Positions 1-8,924 of a DNA stretch of 64,000 nucleotides are shown one piece after another; position 1 is the first letter of the stretch, and each line of letters starts with the position of its first letter. Location of the stretch: assembly GCF_019334315.1 (NCBI RefSeq), contig NZ_JAHWGL010000007.1, forward strand, positions 25,405-89,404. The letters are read 5' to 3'. The DNA comes from Hymenobacter profundi. GTDB taxonomy: Bacteria; Bacteroidota; Bacteroidia; Cytophagales; Hymenobacteraceae. A program made the translations under genes and the position numbers. The notes under the pieces were generated by a model. The model did not search any database, was not told where the DNA came from, and worked only from the letters and a program-made list of their open reading frames with translations.

Positions 1-188
1 AGCTTTTCCCAATACACCTGTGCTACTGAGGTGGTATTGTCAGTAGAGGCGTTATCTACAAATATTACTTCCCACTCGATAGTAGAAGCCCCTTTTTGCC
101 GCGCTAGGCAAGCCAGCGTTTCCGAGATACGCTCAACACCGTTGTACGTGCAAATCAAAAAGGAAACTCCTGCTCGAAGTGATGCCAT
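1..188 (-). CDS. GT2-type glycosyltransferase, N-terminal part
   Basis: Only the first 62 or so codons are inside the window; the gene runs off the left edge. Reading leftward from the ATG at 188, the protein has the start of a GT-A fold: a short hydrophobic strand (VSFLICTYNGVERI) followed by EVIFVDNASTDNTTSVA. The DNASTDNT segment is the nucleotide-sugar-binding signature of family 2 glycosyltransferases, which transfer a sugar from a nucleotide donor onto a growing glycan at the inner membrane. It is the fourth glycosyltransferase in a row at this end of the locus and lies 136 bp beyond the stop of its upstream neighbour. The acceptor and sugar cannot be told from this fragment. Confidence 0.85.
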   Translation of the reverse strand, partial: MASLRAGVSFLICTYNGVERISETLACLARQKGASTIEWEVIFVDNASTDNTTSVAQVYWEK

Positions 189-324
189 TATCGTGTGGTA
201 GAATATGATACAGATAACTTTACCCAGTCACGGGTGCCATTAGCCGAAAACAAAAATACAGGATACCTTGGAGTTACTTGTTGGTAGCTACATAGGAGTT
301 AACTGTATTGTTACCACCACCATT

Positions 325-1452
325 TTATTTCACTGTTTCGATAAAGCTCAGCAGGGTTTCGTCAGGATGAAGATCGGTTATCTTAGAAGCGTGCTCGAAT
401 GCACGCTCACCCATTACCTGAAGATGATCTTTCTTTAGCCATAGCTCTTCTAAGACAGCAGTAATGCACTTCCTCGAGGCACAATCCGCCAGAAAGCCAG
501 TAATCCCGTGTAACACGTACTCACTATTATCGCCAACATCTGTGGTGACAGCAGCCCTACCGGATAGCATGGCCTCCACCAGCGCCAAGGGTGTTCCTTC
601 ACTTAAAGAAGGCAGCACTAAGACATGGTTAGCTTGCCAGATTTGGTCTATGTCACTAACGTGCCCCTCAATCTTCACCTTTTCCTGAAGATCATATAAC
701 TGAATTAAGTGCCGTAGGTGTTCCTGGTCGGGGCCGGTACCGTAAAAGCTGAGGTGAAAGTCGCGGTTGCGCCATTGCTCGCCACTTAGTACCTCTAGTA
801 GTATATCTTGTCCCTTAAAGCCACAATCGAGACGGGCTACGCAGGCCATCAGCAGCTTCTGGGTAGCAGGGAATGGCTTGATAGCAATGTCTTTTATGTT
901 CAGTGGATTACTGATAATTTGCGTATTATCTAGGTAACACGCAATTTGCCGCTGTATACTGTGTAGGTTCCGCTTCGAAACGAAAAAGAACTTAGCAGCT
1001 TGGCGCATGATATGCAAATTCCTTTCACGTATGGAAGCGCTGATCACATTGCCATTCTCAAAGCTATGCTGACTAATAAGTATATACGGCTTAGCACTCT
1101 TTAACAATACAGCCATAATATCAGGCTGGTAAGCGAAATCAAAAGTGGTGCCGTTGGATATTACCAACACATCGGCCTCAACAGGCGGCACTACTTCTGC
1201 TACGCTTTGCTTGACTTTAGCTTTGATAGCTACTCTATCGAGTAGCGAGTACTGAGGCTTTTGGTAAAACAGCGCAGTAGCACCAAGCTTCTGAAGCTCT
1301 GCAATTCTCCCCGGAGTAGTATCCCAATGCTGGGTAAGTGTGTAAACCGTATGCCCTTGTGCGATGGCAAGCTTTGCTGTTCTAAACCACAGTTCTTCGC
1401 TACCGCCCCAAGGCAACACGCGCAACAACGATACGAAGACAACCTTCATCAA
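325..1452 (-). CDS. GT4-type glycosyltransferase
   Basis: 375 aa, the usual length for a GT-B retaining glycosyltransferase. The N-terminal domain starts with VVFVSLLRVLPWGGSEELWFRTAKLA, the glycine-rich acceptor-side loop. The C-terminal domain carries ACVARLDCGFKGQDILLE and EGTPLALVEAMLSGRAAVTTD, the E-x7-E donor-binding motif of GT4. It probably adds one sugar of the cell-surface polysaccharide on the cytoplasmic face. The start has two adjacent Met codons. It is a paralogue of the next gene (GSEELW near the N-terminus and the same C-terminal layout) but is less AT-rich. Donor and linkage cannot be predicted. Confidence 0.88.
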   Translation of the reverse strand: MMKVVFVSLLRVLPWGGSEELWFRTAKLAIAQGHTVYTLTQHWDTTPGRIAELQKLGATALFYQKPQYSLLDRVAIKAKVKQSVAEVVPPVEADVLVISNGTTFDFAYQPDIMAVLLKSAKPYILISQHSFENGNVISASIRERNLHIMRQAAKFFFVSKRNLHSIQRQIACYLDNTQIISNPLNIKDIAIKPFPATQKLLMACVARLDCGFKGQDILLEVLSGEQWRNRDFHLSFYGTGPDQEHLRHLIQLYDLQEKVKIEGHVSDIDQIWQANHVLVLPSLSEGTPLALVEAMLSGRAAVTTDVGDNSEYVLHGITGFLADCASRKCITAVLEELWLKKDHLQVMGERAFEHASKITDLHPDETLLSFIETVK

Positions 1453-1550
1453 GAAAATAACTTAGATTAGACAGCAGAAATGATGTTGCCGTCTCATATA
1501 TACAAAATTCTAGTTCCTTTTACTGTTGTACTTAGCAGTAGAGGTATCAT

Positions 1551-2669
1551 TCAAAGCAGTTTTAGAAGTTGCTGGTTGAAGTATTCAACAGCATCAGCAG
1601 GATGCTTCTCTCTCAGTGAAGCTGCTGCCTTAATACCCATTTGTTGCCACTCATCTCTTTTTTCCCATGCTCGCTCTAATGCTGCATCTATCGATGCAAT
1701 AGTAGGTGCATCGGCAATAAAGCCACTTACTCCCTCTTCGATTAACTCAGAAGCACCACCTACGTCTGTAACAATGGCAGCTCGCTGACACCACATAGCT
1801 TCTATCAAAGCTAATGCTTGCCCTTCGAAACGAGATGGCATCAGCAAGATCTGATTCTCACTCCAAACTTCGCCTATATGATTACTATGCCCTTTTAGAA
1901 CAAGATTCTTAAGTTCCCATTTAGAAATATAAGTTTTTATGAATTCAGTGTGGGGGCCATCTCCATACATGTTAAACTGAATCGGTCTCTTTTTCCATTT
2001 ATCCTCACTTAGAACCTGTACAAGTAGGTCATACCCTTTGTGCCAACACTCTATTCTTCCTACTAAACCAATTGTGTAAAAGCCGCTGATTTTCGAGAAT
2101 GCAGGTAATTCGTCATTCAGTAGTTTACAAGGGTTGTAAACTACTTCCGCATTAAGTAGATCACAGCCAAGAATAAAATTATTAAGTTTTAAATTACTAT
2201 GAGAGACAAAAAAATTCTTCTTTGCATTTCTATATACTTCTCTAAAAGTAAAAACATGCTCATTTTTACCAACCCAGATAAACAGATCGGACACCAACTG
2301 AGTCAATGTAATATATGGAAAATTCAAATATTTACATAGATTTATTACATCTATAGACTCATATATATTACCTTGTGATATAATAACAAGCTGAGGTTTA
2401 GCTTCTAAAAGTAAATCTTTTAAAGAATCTTTAGTTTCGAACTTAATGGGCAAAAACCGCTCTATACCTCTTTTTAAAAATGGCTTGGGAACAAAACGAT
2501 TTAAAAAATTTAGCCGCTTAACTTTAAGCTCATCTAATTTCTCATGATCATATACTGTAGCGACGCAAACAGAATATCCCGCATCAATAAATGTTTTTGC
2601 TGACCTTGACCAAAGTTCTTCACTACCACTCCACATTGAGTTCGTAGATATATAAAACAGGTCAATCAT
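1551..2669 (-). CDS. GT4-type glycosyltransferase, AT-rich paralogue
   Basis: About 372 aa. I chose the start at 2669 (MIDLFYISTNS) because it aligns with the neighbouring paralogue's start; the frame stays open up to 2708. The N-terminal loop reads WSGSEELWSRSAKT, and the C-terminal domain has GLVGRIECWHKGYDLLVQVL and EGQALALIEAMWCQRAAIVTD, giving the GT4 E-x7-E donor site. It is predicted to transfer a sugar during assembly of the surface polysaccharide. The DNA, especially 2130-2700, is far more AT-rich than the nucleotide-sugar genes upstream, with many ATA and AAA codons, suggesting recent acquisition. The gap to the upstream gene is 113 bp and AT-rich, so a separate promoter is possible, though none was recognised. 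Confidence 0.87.
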   Translation of the reverse strand: MIDLFYISTNSMWSGSEELWSRSAKTFIDAGYSVCVATVYDHEKLDELKVKRLNFLNRFVPKPFLKRGIERFLPIKFETKDSLKDLLLEAKPQLVIISQGNIYESIDVINLCKYLNFPYITLTQLVSDLFIWVGKNEHVFTFREVYRNAKKNFFVSHSNLKLNNFILGCDLLNAEVVYNPCKLLNDELPAFSKISGFYTIGLVGRIECWHKGYDLLVQVLSEDKWKKRPIQFNMYGDGPHTEFIKTYISKWELKNLVLKGHSNHIGEVWSENQILLMPSRFEGQALALIEAMWCQRAAIVTDVGGASELIEEGVSGFIADAPTIASIDAALERAWEKRDEWQQMGIKAAASLREKHPADAVEYFNQQLLKLL

Positions 2670-2782
2670 TGGTTTGTCGTTATTAAATTTCAAAAACTCA
2701 AAAAGCACTCATATATATAATATACTATTAAAATAGTAATTCAACAAATATTACACTTACACAAGATATACAAATTTATATT

Positions 2783-3682
2783 TTACTGTAAGTATTTAAG
2801 CTTTACAGCTAATTTCAAATATTCTAAAGGAGACGCATATCGCTTATATATAGCTCTTAAGCTTACGACAGCTTCCTTGTTATAACGATACTTACTATAT
2901 ATAATTGAATAGTTATTTTCAGCGAATTTTTTTAAAATTTGTTTGTATTTTTTATTTTCTATAGGATAGCCCATTGATTCAAATTTTTGAAAAATCCTTT
3001 CATATTCCAAAATATCTTCCCCAGAGAAAAAAACTCTAGAAGTTTCGTTTTTAGAATGCACTCGATATTTACATAAAACTTTATCTAGATATACTCCTTT
3101 AAAATTACTTATTATACGTACCCACATATCCCAATCAGCGACATGGGACAAATTTTTATCAAACTTACCAACTTTTAAATAAGCATTCTTCTTAACAACA
3201 ACAGCTGGAGTACGCACAGGATTAGTATATATAAGTTCTTCAATATCATCAGATGGAGCTGATAATGATTCTATTGAAGGAGAATAACCTTTGTGCTTTC
3301 CGCTTTCATCAATCAGTTCGGCAGTGCATACAACTAAGGAAGCTTCAGCATTTGCTTCAAAACAATTTTCGATTTCTTTGTAAAAATTTAGAATAACTAG
3401 ATCATCAGAATTAAGTATATGTATCAACTCACCTGTTGCAGCCTCTAAGCATCTATTGAAATTTCCAATAGCGCCAATATTCTCGTCATTACTATAAAAT
3501 TTTATCCTTCCTCCTCCTGTTTTTTCAACAATTTCTTCTGTATTATCAGTAGAGCAGTTATCAACAACAATTATCTCCATTCTTTCTTCCCCTAAATCTT
3601 GCTTTAAAACACTTAAAAGTGTTTCTTCCAAAAATGCAGCAGAGTTATATGTGGGTATAGTAACTGACCAAGTAGGTTTCAT
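2783..3682 (-). CDS. GT2-type glycosyltransferase, AT-rich
   Basis: About 299 aa from the Met at 3682 (MKPTWSVTIPTYNSAAFLEE); an in-frame Met at 3715 would overlap the upstream gene. The GT-A fold is plain: TIPTYNS at the first strand, IIVVDNCSTDNTEEIV for the nucleotide, and IHILNSDDLVIL, where SDD is the DxD-type metal site. Further on, VADWDMWVRII matches the catalytic ED/WD region of GT2 enzymes. It is an inverting transferase predicted to act on a lipid-linked glycan. It begins 8 bp after the stop of the FAD oxidoreductase, so the two are probably co-transcribed. The DNA is markedly AT-rich relative to genes beyond 5 kb. Confidence 0.88.
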   Translation of the reverse strand: MKPTWSVTIPTYNSAAFLEETLLSVLKQDLGEERMEIIVVDNCSTDNTEEIVEKTGGGRIKFYSNDENIGAIGNFNRCLEAATGELIHILNSDDLVILNFYKEIENCFEANAEASLVVCTAELIDESGKHKGYSPSIESLSAPSDDIEELIYTNPVRTPAVVVKKNAYLKVGKFDKNLSHVADWDMWVRIISNFKGVYLDKVLCKYRVHSKNETSRVFFSGEDILEYERIFQKFESMGYPIENKKYKQILKKFAENNYSIIYSKYRYNKEAVVSLRAIYKRYASPLEYLKLAVKLKYLQ

Positions 3683-3690
3683 AAAATTTA

Positions 3691-5052
3691 TTAAAAAGCA
3701 TTTTGACCTAAACATCTCCCTCGCAAAACACAGTCATCGCTCCAAAAATAATTCCATTGACCGAATCTACCCGCAAGGAATAAGCTTCCTGAAGCTATAC
3801 AAGGATCCTTTGCAAATTGTTGATCCCAATCTGTCGTTGGCTCTAAATCATTTTCTTCCCTTACTAAACCATATTGCTCTAGCCAGTTATAAATGCTACC
3901 AAGCGCCTTCTTTCTAGGATGATCAAAAATGACGTTTGCCCACTCTACCCACTTCGAGTGTGTAGATTCTATGCTCTCGGCTGTTTGAATTAGCCCCATC
4001 TCAATCATCTCATTGCACACAGCAGAGATAATTTCATCCTGGCTTTCTTTCATTGGCTTGTACTTAGAAAAGTACACTTCCACTTGAATACCAGTTTTTC
4101 CAACTATGCCGTTCGCAGGAGATAGTAGCTCTGTGAAATTTATTCGTGAGCTATACTTATCCTCATCATATACATATATCCAGTTGTTCTCTCGTTGAGT
4201 TGGATGATTTGCAATGATATTTACCAGTAAGACAGATGAACAGCTTAGTTGGCTGGCCGCCTCCTTTATTACGTCAGGAGCATCACTCTGCTGGATTAGC
4301 ACCGGTAATGGAATAGTGCTGATTAGTTTTTCAAACTTCACTTTAGTGCCATCTGAGAAACAAACAGTTCTATCTTTAAAGGAAGTGAAAGAGACTTTTT
4401 TTCCGTACTCAATGTTAGCTTCTGCCAACATCTTCTGAGCGAATGATAAGTAGCCGCCCGTCTTAGGATAACGAACGGAGGTTATGTAATGCGTCGATTT
4501 CTCTAAGGGATGCTGAGCGCCCTCTAGTACATCATTAACCGCCGGAAAGTACATTCTTCCTCCAACCCAATCTGTCGTCAGGTTTTGTGGCTCAGTTGTC
4601 CAATACTTTCGCGTATAAGCCCCAGGAAAGTTGTCCGCAAATGTGTTGCCGTATGCGAACTCCAACCATTCCTGATAGTTTGCCGGTGTAAAATCGGCTT
4701 TATCTGGTGATTCTCTGATTGATAGGAAATCCTTGACACATTCTTCCCTTATTTCCTGTGGAGCAGCATATAAGTTGGTTTGTGCAGGATGTGGTATCCA
4801 GGAGCCCTTGTAGTAATTAGCTGGGAATACTGGGTATTCCACGAACTCCGTGCTACTGGCAAAAAGGTCTCGCACGTATTCACTTTTTGTAAATGAAACG
4901 TGCGGACCTTCATCCCAAATGAATCCATCTCTGGTTTCACTGTGTATATGTCCTCCTGCGTAAGCATGTTGCTCAAATATCTGACATTTACTATGCCCGA
5001 TATGATAGGAAGCACTTATTCCAGCCAAACCAGCACCAAGGATTACAATCAT
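3691..5052 (-). CDS. FAD-dependent protoporphyrinogen-oxidase-like / UDP-galactopyranose-mutase-like protein
   Basis: 453 aa. The N-terminus MIVILGAGLAGISASYHIG is a Rossmann FAD-binding motif (GxGxxG at residues 6-11), followed by FEQHAYAGGHIHS, the GG doublet of the amine-oxidase/UGM superfamily. The C-terminus FLAGRFGQWNYFWSDDCVLRGR is the second FAD contact typical of these proteins. Relatives occur in polysaccharide loci, where they are thought to modify a sugar or nucleotide sugar, but the substrate is not known from sequence. It is longer than a typical UDP-galactopyranose mutase (about 370-390 aa). The gene starts 7 bp after rfbH, which ties it to the dideoxyhexose module. The superfamily is firm; the reaction is not. 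Confidence 0.75.
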   Translation of the reverse strand: MIVILGAGLAGISASYHIGHSKCQIFEQHAYAGGHIHSETRDGFIWDEGPHVSFTKSEYVRDLFASSTEFVEYPVFPANYYKGSWIPHPAQTNLYAAPQEIREECVKDFLSIRESPDKADFTPANYQEWLEFAYGNTFADNFPGAYTRKYWTTEPQNLTTDWVGGRMYFPAVNDVLEGAQHPLEKSTHYITSVRYPKTGGYLSFAQKMLAEANIEYGKKVSFTSFKDRTVCFSDGTKVKFEKLISTIPLPVLIQQSDAPDVIKEAASQLSCSSVLLVNIIANHPTQRENNWIYVYDEDKYSSRINFTELLSPANGIVGKTGIQVEVYFSKYKPMKESQDEIISAVCNEMIEMGLIQTAESIESTHSKWVEWANVIFDHPRKKALGSIYNWLEQYGLVREENDLEPTTDWDQQFAKDPCIASGSLFLAGRFGQWNYFWSDDCVLRGRCLGQNAF

Positions 5053-5059
5053 TGCTCTT

Positions 5060-6385
5060 TTATTTTACTTCTCCTACACCAACCGTTTTCAGGTATGCAG
5101 CCAGCACTTCTATAATGTAATCGTAGTGTTGCTCTTCCAAACCGGGCCATACCCCAAGCCAGAAAGACTTGTTCATAATGGTATCCGTGTTTTCCAGTCC
5201 ACCAACAACGCGATGCTCTATGTTCTGATAAGCAGGCTGGCGGAGCAGGTTGCCGGCAAATAGTAGGCGCGTACCAATTTTGTGGTCTTCCAAGTGCTGA
5301 ATCAGGTCCTGCCTTTCGATCGGGCTATTCTCCCGAATTGTTAATAGAAAGCCGAACCAGCTTGGGTCAGAGTTAGGCGTAGCTTCGGGCAGGATAAAGT
5401 GCTCTTCAAACTGCTTCATTTTGCTGAGCAGCATCGCATGGTTCTCACGGCGACGTTGCACAAAATGATCAGCTTTGTTGAGCTGGCTCAGACCAATTGC
5501 GGCCTGCATATCGGTTACCTTCAGGTTGAAGCCGATATGTGAGTAGGTGTATTTATGGTCGTAACCGTAGGGCAGTTCGCCCAGCTGCCAGCAGAAGCGC
5601 TTGTTGCAGGTATTATCCTTGCCAGGCTCACAGTAGCAGTCGCGCCCCCAGTCGCGGAAGCTTTCGGCTATCATCTTCAACCGAATATTATTAATCAACA
5701 CAGCTCCGCCTTCGCCCATAGTGATGTGGTGGGCGGGGTAGAACGACAGCGTGGCCAAATCGCCAAAGGTGCCAGTTTTCTTGCCATTATAGGTAGCACC
5801 CAACGAGTCGCAATCGTCTTCGATTACCCAAAGATTGTACTTCTTCGCCACGCGCATCACCTCCTCCAGGTTGAACGGGTTGCCCAACGTGTGGGCAATC
5901 ATAATGGCTTTCGTTTTGGGCGACACTGCCTGTTCAATCAACTCGGGCTTGATGTTGTAGGTAGGAATGTCCACATCTACGAACACTGGCACGCAACCGA
6001 ACTGAATCATCGGGTTGACAGTGGTCGGAAAGCCAGCTGCTACCGTAATCACTTCATCGCCAGGTTTGATGGCCCGGTCCCCCAGCTTAGGCGAAGTCAG
6101 CGTGTAAAAGGCTACCAAGTTGGCCGACGAGCCGGAATTGACCAAAATAGAGGATTTACACCCAAACCATTTAGCCAGTTTTTGCTCGAACTTCGGCCCA
6201 AAACGGCCTGTCGTGAGCCATCCATCAAGGGTAGCGTCTACTCCGTTCAACAAATCTTCGGCATCCAACACCTTACCCGTTACGGGTAGGTAATCTTGGC
6301 CTGGAACAAATGTCTTAGTGACATTTTTTTCTGCTATTAGCCTTAGGCTATCAAGCAAAATAGGGTCGGTGAAATTTTTATACAT
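5060..6385 (-). CDS. rfbH: CDP-4-dehydro-6-deoxyglucose 3-dehydratase (E1, RfbH/DdhC)
   Basis: 441 aa, the usual RfbH length. It belongs to the DegT/DnrJ/EryC1 PLP fold but is a dehydratase rather than an aminotransferase: the usual PLP lysine is replaced by histidine ([14 protein letters not shown], His219-His220), as in characterised E1 enzymes. A cysteine set at 250, 252, 260 and 265 (DCYC...NTCNKRFC) matches the [2Fe-2S] ligands of E1. The reaction removes the 3-OH of CDP-4-keto-6-deoxyglucose, and E1 normally works with a separate iron-sulfur flavin reductase (E3), which is not encoded in this window. The gene follows the RfbJ-like reductase by 13 bp and precedes the FAD oxidoreductase by 7 bp. 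The identification is strong. Confidence 0.95.
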   Translation of the reverse strand: MYKNFTDPILLDSLRLIAEKNVTKTFVPGQDYLPVTGKVLDAEDLLNGVDATLDGWLTTGRFGPKFEQKLAKWFGCKSSILVNSGSSANLVAFYTLTSPKLGDRAIKPGDEVITVAAGFPTTVNPMIQFGCVPVFVDVDIPTYNIKPELIEQAVSPKTKAIMIAHTLGNPFNLEEVMRVAKKYNLWVIEDDCDSLGATYNGKKTGTFGDLATLSFYPAHHITMGEGGAVLINNIRLKMIAESFRDWGRDCYCEPGKDNTCNKRFCWQLGELPYGYDHKYTYSHIGFNLKVTDMQAAIGLSQLNKADHFVQRRRENHAMLLSKMKQFEEHFILPEATPNSDPSWFGFLLTIRENSPIERQDLIQHLEDHKIGTRLLFAGNLLRQPAYQNIEHRVVGGLENTDTIMNKSFWLGVWPGLEEQHYDYIIEVLAAYLKTVGVGEVK

Positions 6386-6398
6386 GTGAGAGCTGATT

Positions 6399-7313
6399 TC
6401 AGAAGCTTGAGGGTTTCTTTCCAGAAATAAACTTATTTATTCCTTCATCTATAGTTATAGTAGGTATCCAATTAAAATGCTTTACTAGCTTAGCAATAGG
6501 AGCAACTGAATGCATAGTATCACGATTTCTATAAGGGATTGCTCCCCAGTTAATATTTTCTGGCATCTCCAGCTTTTCACTTAATATGCTTGCTATCCTT
6601 TTCAGTGTACTTCCTTGACCTGTACCCAAGTGATAATCTTCCCAATTGTTTTCAACCAGTTTCGCTTGGTCAATCAATAAACAGTAAAATAATACAACGT
6701 CTTCAATATGAATAAAGTCTAAAAATTGCTCACCACCAGACATATCAGATGGAAACTCCTTGTAAAAGCTATTGTAAATAATATCAATAATTTTAGGTTG
6801 TGAATCCACTTGACCATAAACGGTGTAAGGAATCACATTAATGACTTTAAAACCACTAATTTGTTGATAATATTTGATAATGTTATGAAATGCGGTTTTA
6901 GTTGCAGAATACAGATAAGATGGGCTATATTGTCCATCTCCGTAAAAATATTCAGCAAATGTACCTGTGTTTATAAAAACTTTTAATCCAACGTTTTTTA
7001 ATGATTGCAAAAGCTGAGTACCAAACGTTATGTTACTTTCTATTAATACAGGTATTATATTTAAATCATCTTTGCTAGTTAAAAGAGCTGCAAGATGCAC
7101 AACTACTTCAGGAGTAAATCCAGCTACTTCAGTTGGCCATCTATCATTGCTGCTGTCTATTACTTTTATTCCTTGAATGTTTTCTTTCGAGAAAACAGAG
7201 TATACCTTGTCTGGATTACGGGCCAAGATTGCAACCTCATGCTCTCTCACACACAAAGATTTCACTAATTCTTTGCCTATGGAACCTGTAGCCCCTGTAA
7301 TTAATATCTTCAT
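6399..7313 (-). CDS. CDP-abequose-synthase-like NAD(P)-dependent sugar reductase
   Basis: 304 aa from the ATG at 7313, which overlaps the preceding stop (TGATG). It is an extended short-chain dehydrogenase: [17 protein letters not shown] at the NAD(P) site and SYLYSATK (Tyr135, Lys139) at the catalytic site. The C-terminal part ([24 protein letters not shown], then an [17 protein letters not shown] block) resembles my recollection of Salmonella RfbJ, which reduces the 4-keto group of the 3,6-dideoxy intermediate. Its place between the epimerase and rfbH supports a C4 reductase role. The product stereochemistry cannot be read from sequence. The DNA is AT-rich compared with rfbF and rfbG on one side and rfbH on the other. 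Confidence 0.8.
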   Translation of the reverse strand: MKILITGATGSIGKELVKSLCVREHEVAILARNPDKVYSVFSKENIQGIKVIDSSNDRWPTEVAGFTPEVVVHLAALLTSKDDLNIIPVLIESNITFGTQLLQSLKNVGLKVFINTGTFAEYFYGDGQYSPSYLYSATKTAFHNIIKYYQQISGFKVINVIPYTVYGQVDSQPKIIDIIYNSFYKEFPSDMSGGEQFLDFIHIEDVVLFYCLLIDQAKLVENNWEDYHLGTGQGSTLKRIASILSEKLEMPENINWGAIPYRNRDTMHSVAPIAKLVKHFNWIPTITIDEGINKFISGKKPSSF

Positions 7314-7852
7314 CACAAACAGGAAGTCAAATGAAAGTCGTTCAGACTCTTGAAAGTGGCATCCCGATCTGATACAATGGGGTTTTGTACAGGCCACTTA
7401 AACCCAATGGAGTCCCATCGAACACCGGCATCCGCTTTAGGCTCATACACGCTGGTCACATTATAGACCACTGTTGCTGTATTGCTTAATGCTAGGAAAC
7501 CATGAGCGCACCCACGTGGGATATAAATGGCCTGGTTATGCTCGTCTAACGAAACAGCTAGGTGCTGGAGGTACGTAGGTGAGCCGGACCGCAAGTCCAC
7601 TACTACATCCAGAATCGCTCCCTGAGTGACGTACACAAGCTTATCATGTTCATGTGGTGGAAGCTGAAAGTGCATCCCCCGGATCACGTTTTTGTGTGAG
7701 ATGGAATAATAGCTTTCCCGAAAATCCACTGCCAATCCATGCTCTTGAAAAGCACCTAAGTGAAAAGTTTTCACGAACGTGCCCCGCTTGTCTTGGCTGA
7801 CGAAGTTTTCGAGTAATTGTACGCCTGCCAGCGAAGTAGCATTAACTTTCAT
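7313..7852 (-). CDS. RmlC-like nucleotide-sugar (3,)5-epimerase
   Basis: 180 aa from the Met at 7852 (MKVNATSLAGVQLL), which overlaps the end of rfbG by 11 bp. It has the cupin fold of dTDP-4-dehydrorhamnose 3,5-epimerase: FRESYYSISHKNVIRGMHFQ with the catalytic His61, IPRGCAHGFLALS, and a tyrosine at about 130 in the position of the catalytic acid. No dTDP-rhamnose genes are near it. Inside an rfbF-rfbG-rfbH module it more likely epimerises C5 of a CDP-4-keto sugar, as the AscE-type enzyme does in CDP-ascarylose synthesis. That assignment is by context; the family assignment is by motif. Confidence 0.85.
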   Translation of the reverse strand: MKVNATSLAGVQLLENFVSQDKRGTFVKTFHLGAFQEHGLAVDFRESYYSISHKNVIRGMHFQLPPHEHDKLVYVTQGAILDVVVDLRSGSPTYLQHLAVSLDEHNQAIYIPRGCAHGFLALSNTATVVYNVTSVYEPKADAGVRWDSIGFKWPVQNPIVSDRDATFKSLNDFHLTSCL

Positions 7853-8924
7853 GCGTAGCAAAAGTCTTGATCTGCTGCACCGTAAAATCGCGGATAGCAG
7901 TTGGTTGTGCATCGTAAGCCTTATACCATTCTAAGGTTTGGCTAATGGCCTTATCGGCAGTATACTGAGGTTGCCAGGCCAGCTCGCTAACTGCTTTACT
8001 GATATCCAGCTTCAATAAGCCCGCTTCGTGGGGCTGATTAGTAAGGGTTGGCTTCTCGTAAGTACCACTTCCCCATATAGCCAGCGCCGTTTTTACCAAG
8101 GCTTCCACTACCTTATTGTCCTCTGCATATGGACCAAAATTCCAGGCGCTGCCGTAACGCAACGGCTCGGCAGCTAACCTAGCCCCCAACAGCAGATAGC
8201 CACCGAGTGGTTCTAGGACATGCTGCCAGGGCCGCACAGCCTTTGGGTTGCGCACCGTTACGGGCTGCCCGGCTCGTAGCGCCCGCACAATGTCCGGAAT
8301 GATCCGGTCTTTGGCCCAGTCGCCGCCCCCGATTACGTTACCAGCTCGGGCGCTGGCTATTCCCTTCTGGTGGTGCGAAAAGGCCGCAGGGTTGAAGAAC
8401 GATTGGGTATACGAGTTGATGACTAGTTCCGCGCAGGCCTTGCTGGCGCTGTACGGGTCATAACCGCCCAAACGGTCGGTTTCCCGATACGAGTATACCC
8501 ACTCCTGGTTCTCGTATACCTTGTCGGTTGTAATCAGTACAACCGTGCAAGGCTTTTCCAGCTTGCGCACAGCGTCCAGTACATAGGCGGTGCCAATGGC
8601 ATTCACTGCGAAGGTGGCAGCGGGTATCTCGTAGGAAAGCCGTACCAGTGGCTGAGCGGCCAAGTGAAAAATAAAGTCTGGCTGAAAGCGCAACACCTCC
8701 TGTTCCAGACGGGCTGCGTCGCGTAGATCCGCAATTACCGACTCACACAGTGTATCGCCCTCAATCAGGTTGTATAAGTCCTCATCATGCTCTGGGGCTA
8801 ATGCGTAGCCCTTCACTTGGGCACCCAGTAGGTGCAGCCACTGCAGTAGCCACGCGCCTTTGAAGCCGGTGTGGCCAGTCAAGAATACTTTTTTGTCCTG
8901 GTAAGTGCTCGGTAGGTTCATCAT
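7842..8924 (-). CDS. rfbG: CDP-glucose 4,6-dehydratase
   Basis: 360 aa. I chose the ATG at 8924 because it overlaps the rfbF stop (TAATG); a longer in-frame start at 8939 or 8960 would lie inside rfbF. The TGHTGFKGAWL motif (residues 16-23) is characteristic of RfbG/DdhB and differs from the GxxGFIG of dTDP-glucose dehydratases. Catalytic TTDKVYEN and PYSASK (Tyr158, Lys162) are present. It converts CDP-glucose to CDP-4-keto-6-deoxyglucose, the branch point for 3,6-dideoxyhexoses, with tightly bound NAD in the cytoplasm. Overlaps on both sides indicate translational coupling with rfbF and the epimerase. Confidence 0.95.
   Translation of the reverse strand: MMNLPSTYQDKKVFLTGHTGFKGAWLLQWLHLLGAQVKGYALAPEHDEDLYNLIEGDTLCESVIADLRDAARLEQEVLRFQPDFIFHLAAQPLVRLSYEIPAATFAVNAIGTAYVLDAVRKLEKPCTVVLITTDKVYENQEWVYSYRETDRLGGYDPYSASKACAELVINSYTQSFFNPAAFSHHQKGIASARAGNVIGGGDWAKDRIIPDIVRALRAGQPVTVRNPKAVRPWQHVLEPLGGYLLLGARLAAEPLRYGSAWNFGPYAEDNKVVEALVKTALAIWGSGTYEKPTLTNQPHEAGLLKLDISKAVSELAWQPQYTADKAISQTLEWYKAYDAQPTAIRDFTVQQIKTFATHES

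Noticed and set aside
5723..5732. Histidine instead of lysine in RfbH taken as a damaged active site
   Set aside because: Histidine at this place is normal for E1 dehydratases of this type; the cysteine set is also intact.
5555..6289. Long plus-strand open frame opposite rfbH
   Set aside because: It is antisense to a well-supported enzyme, has no recognisable motif, and arises from GC-biased codons on the other strand.
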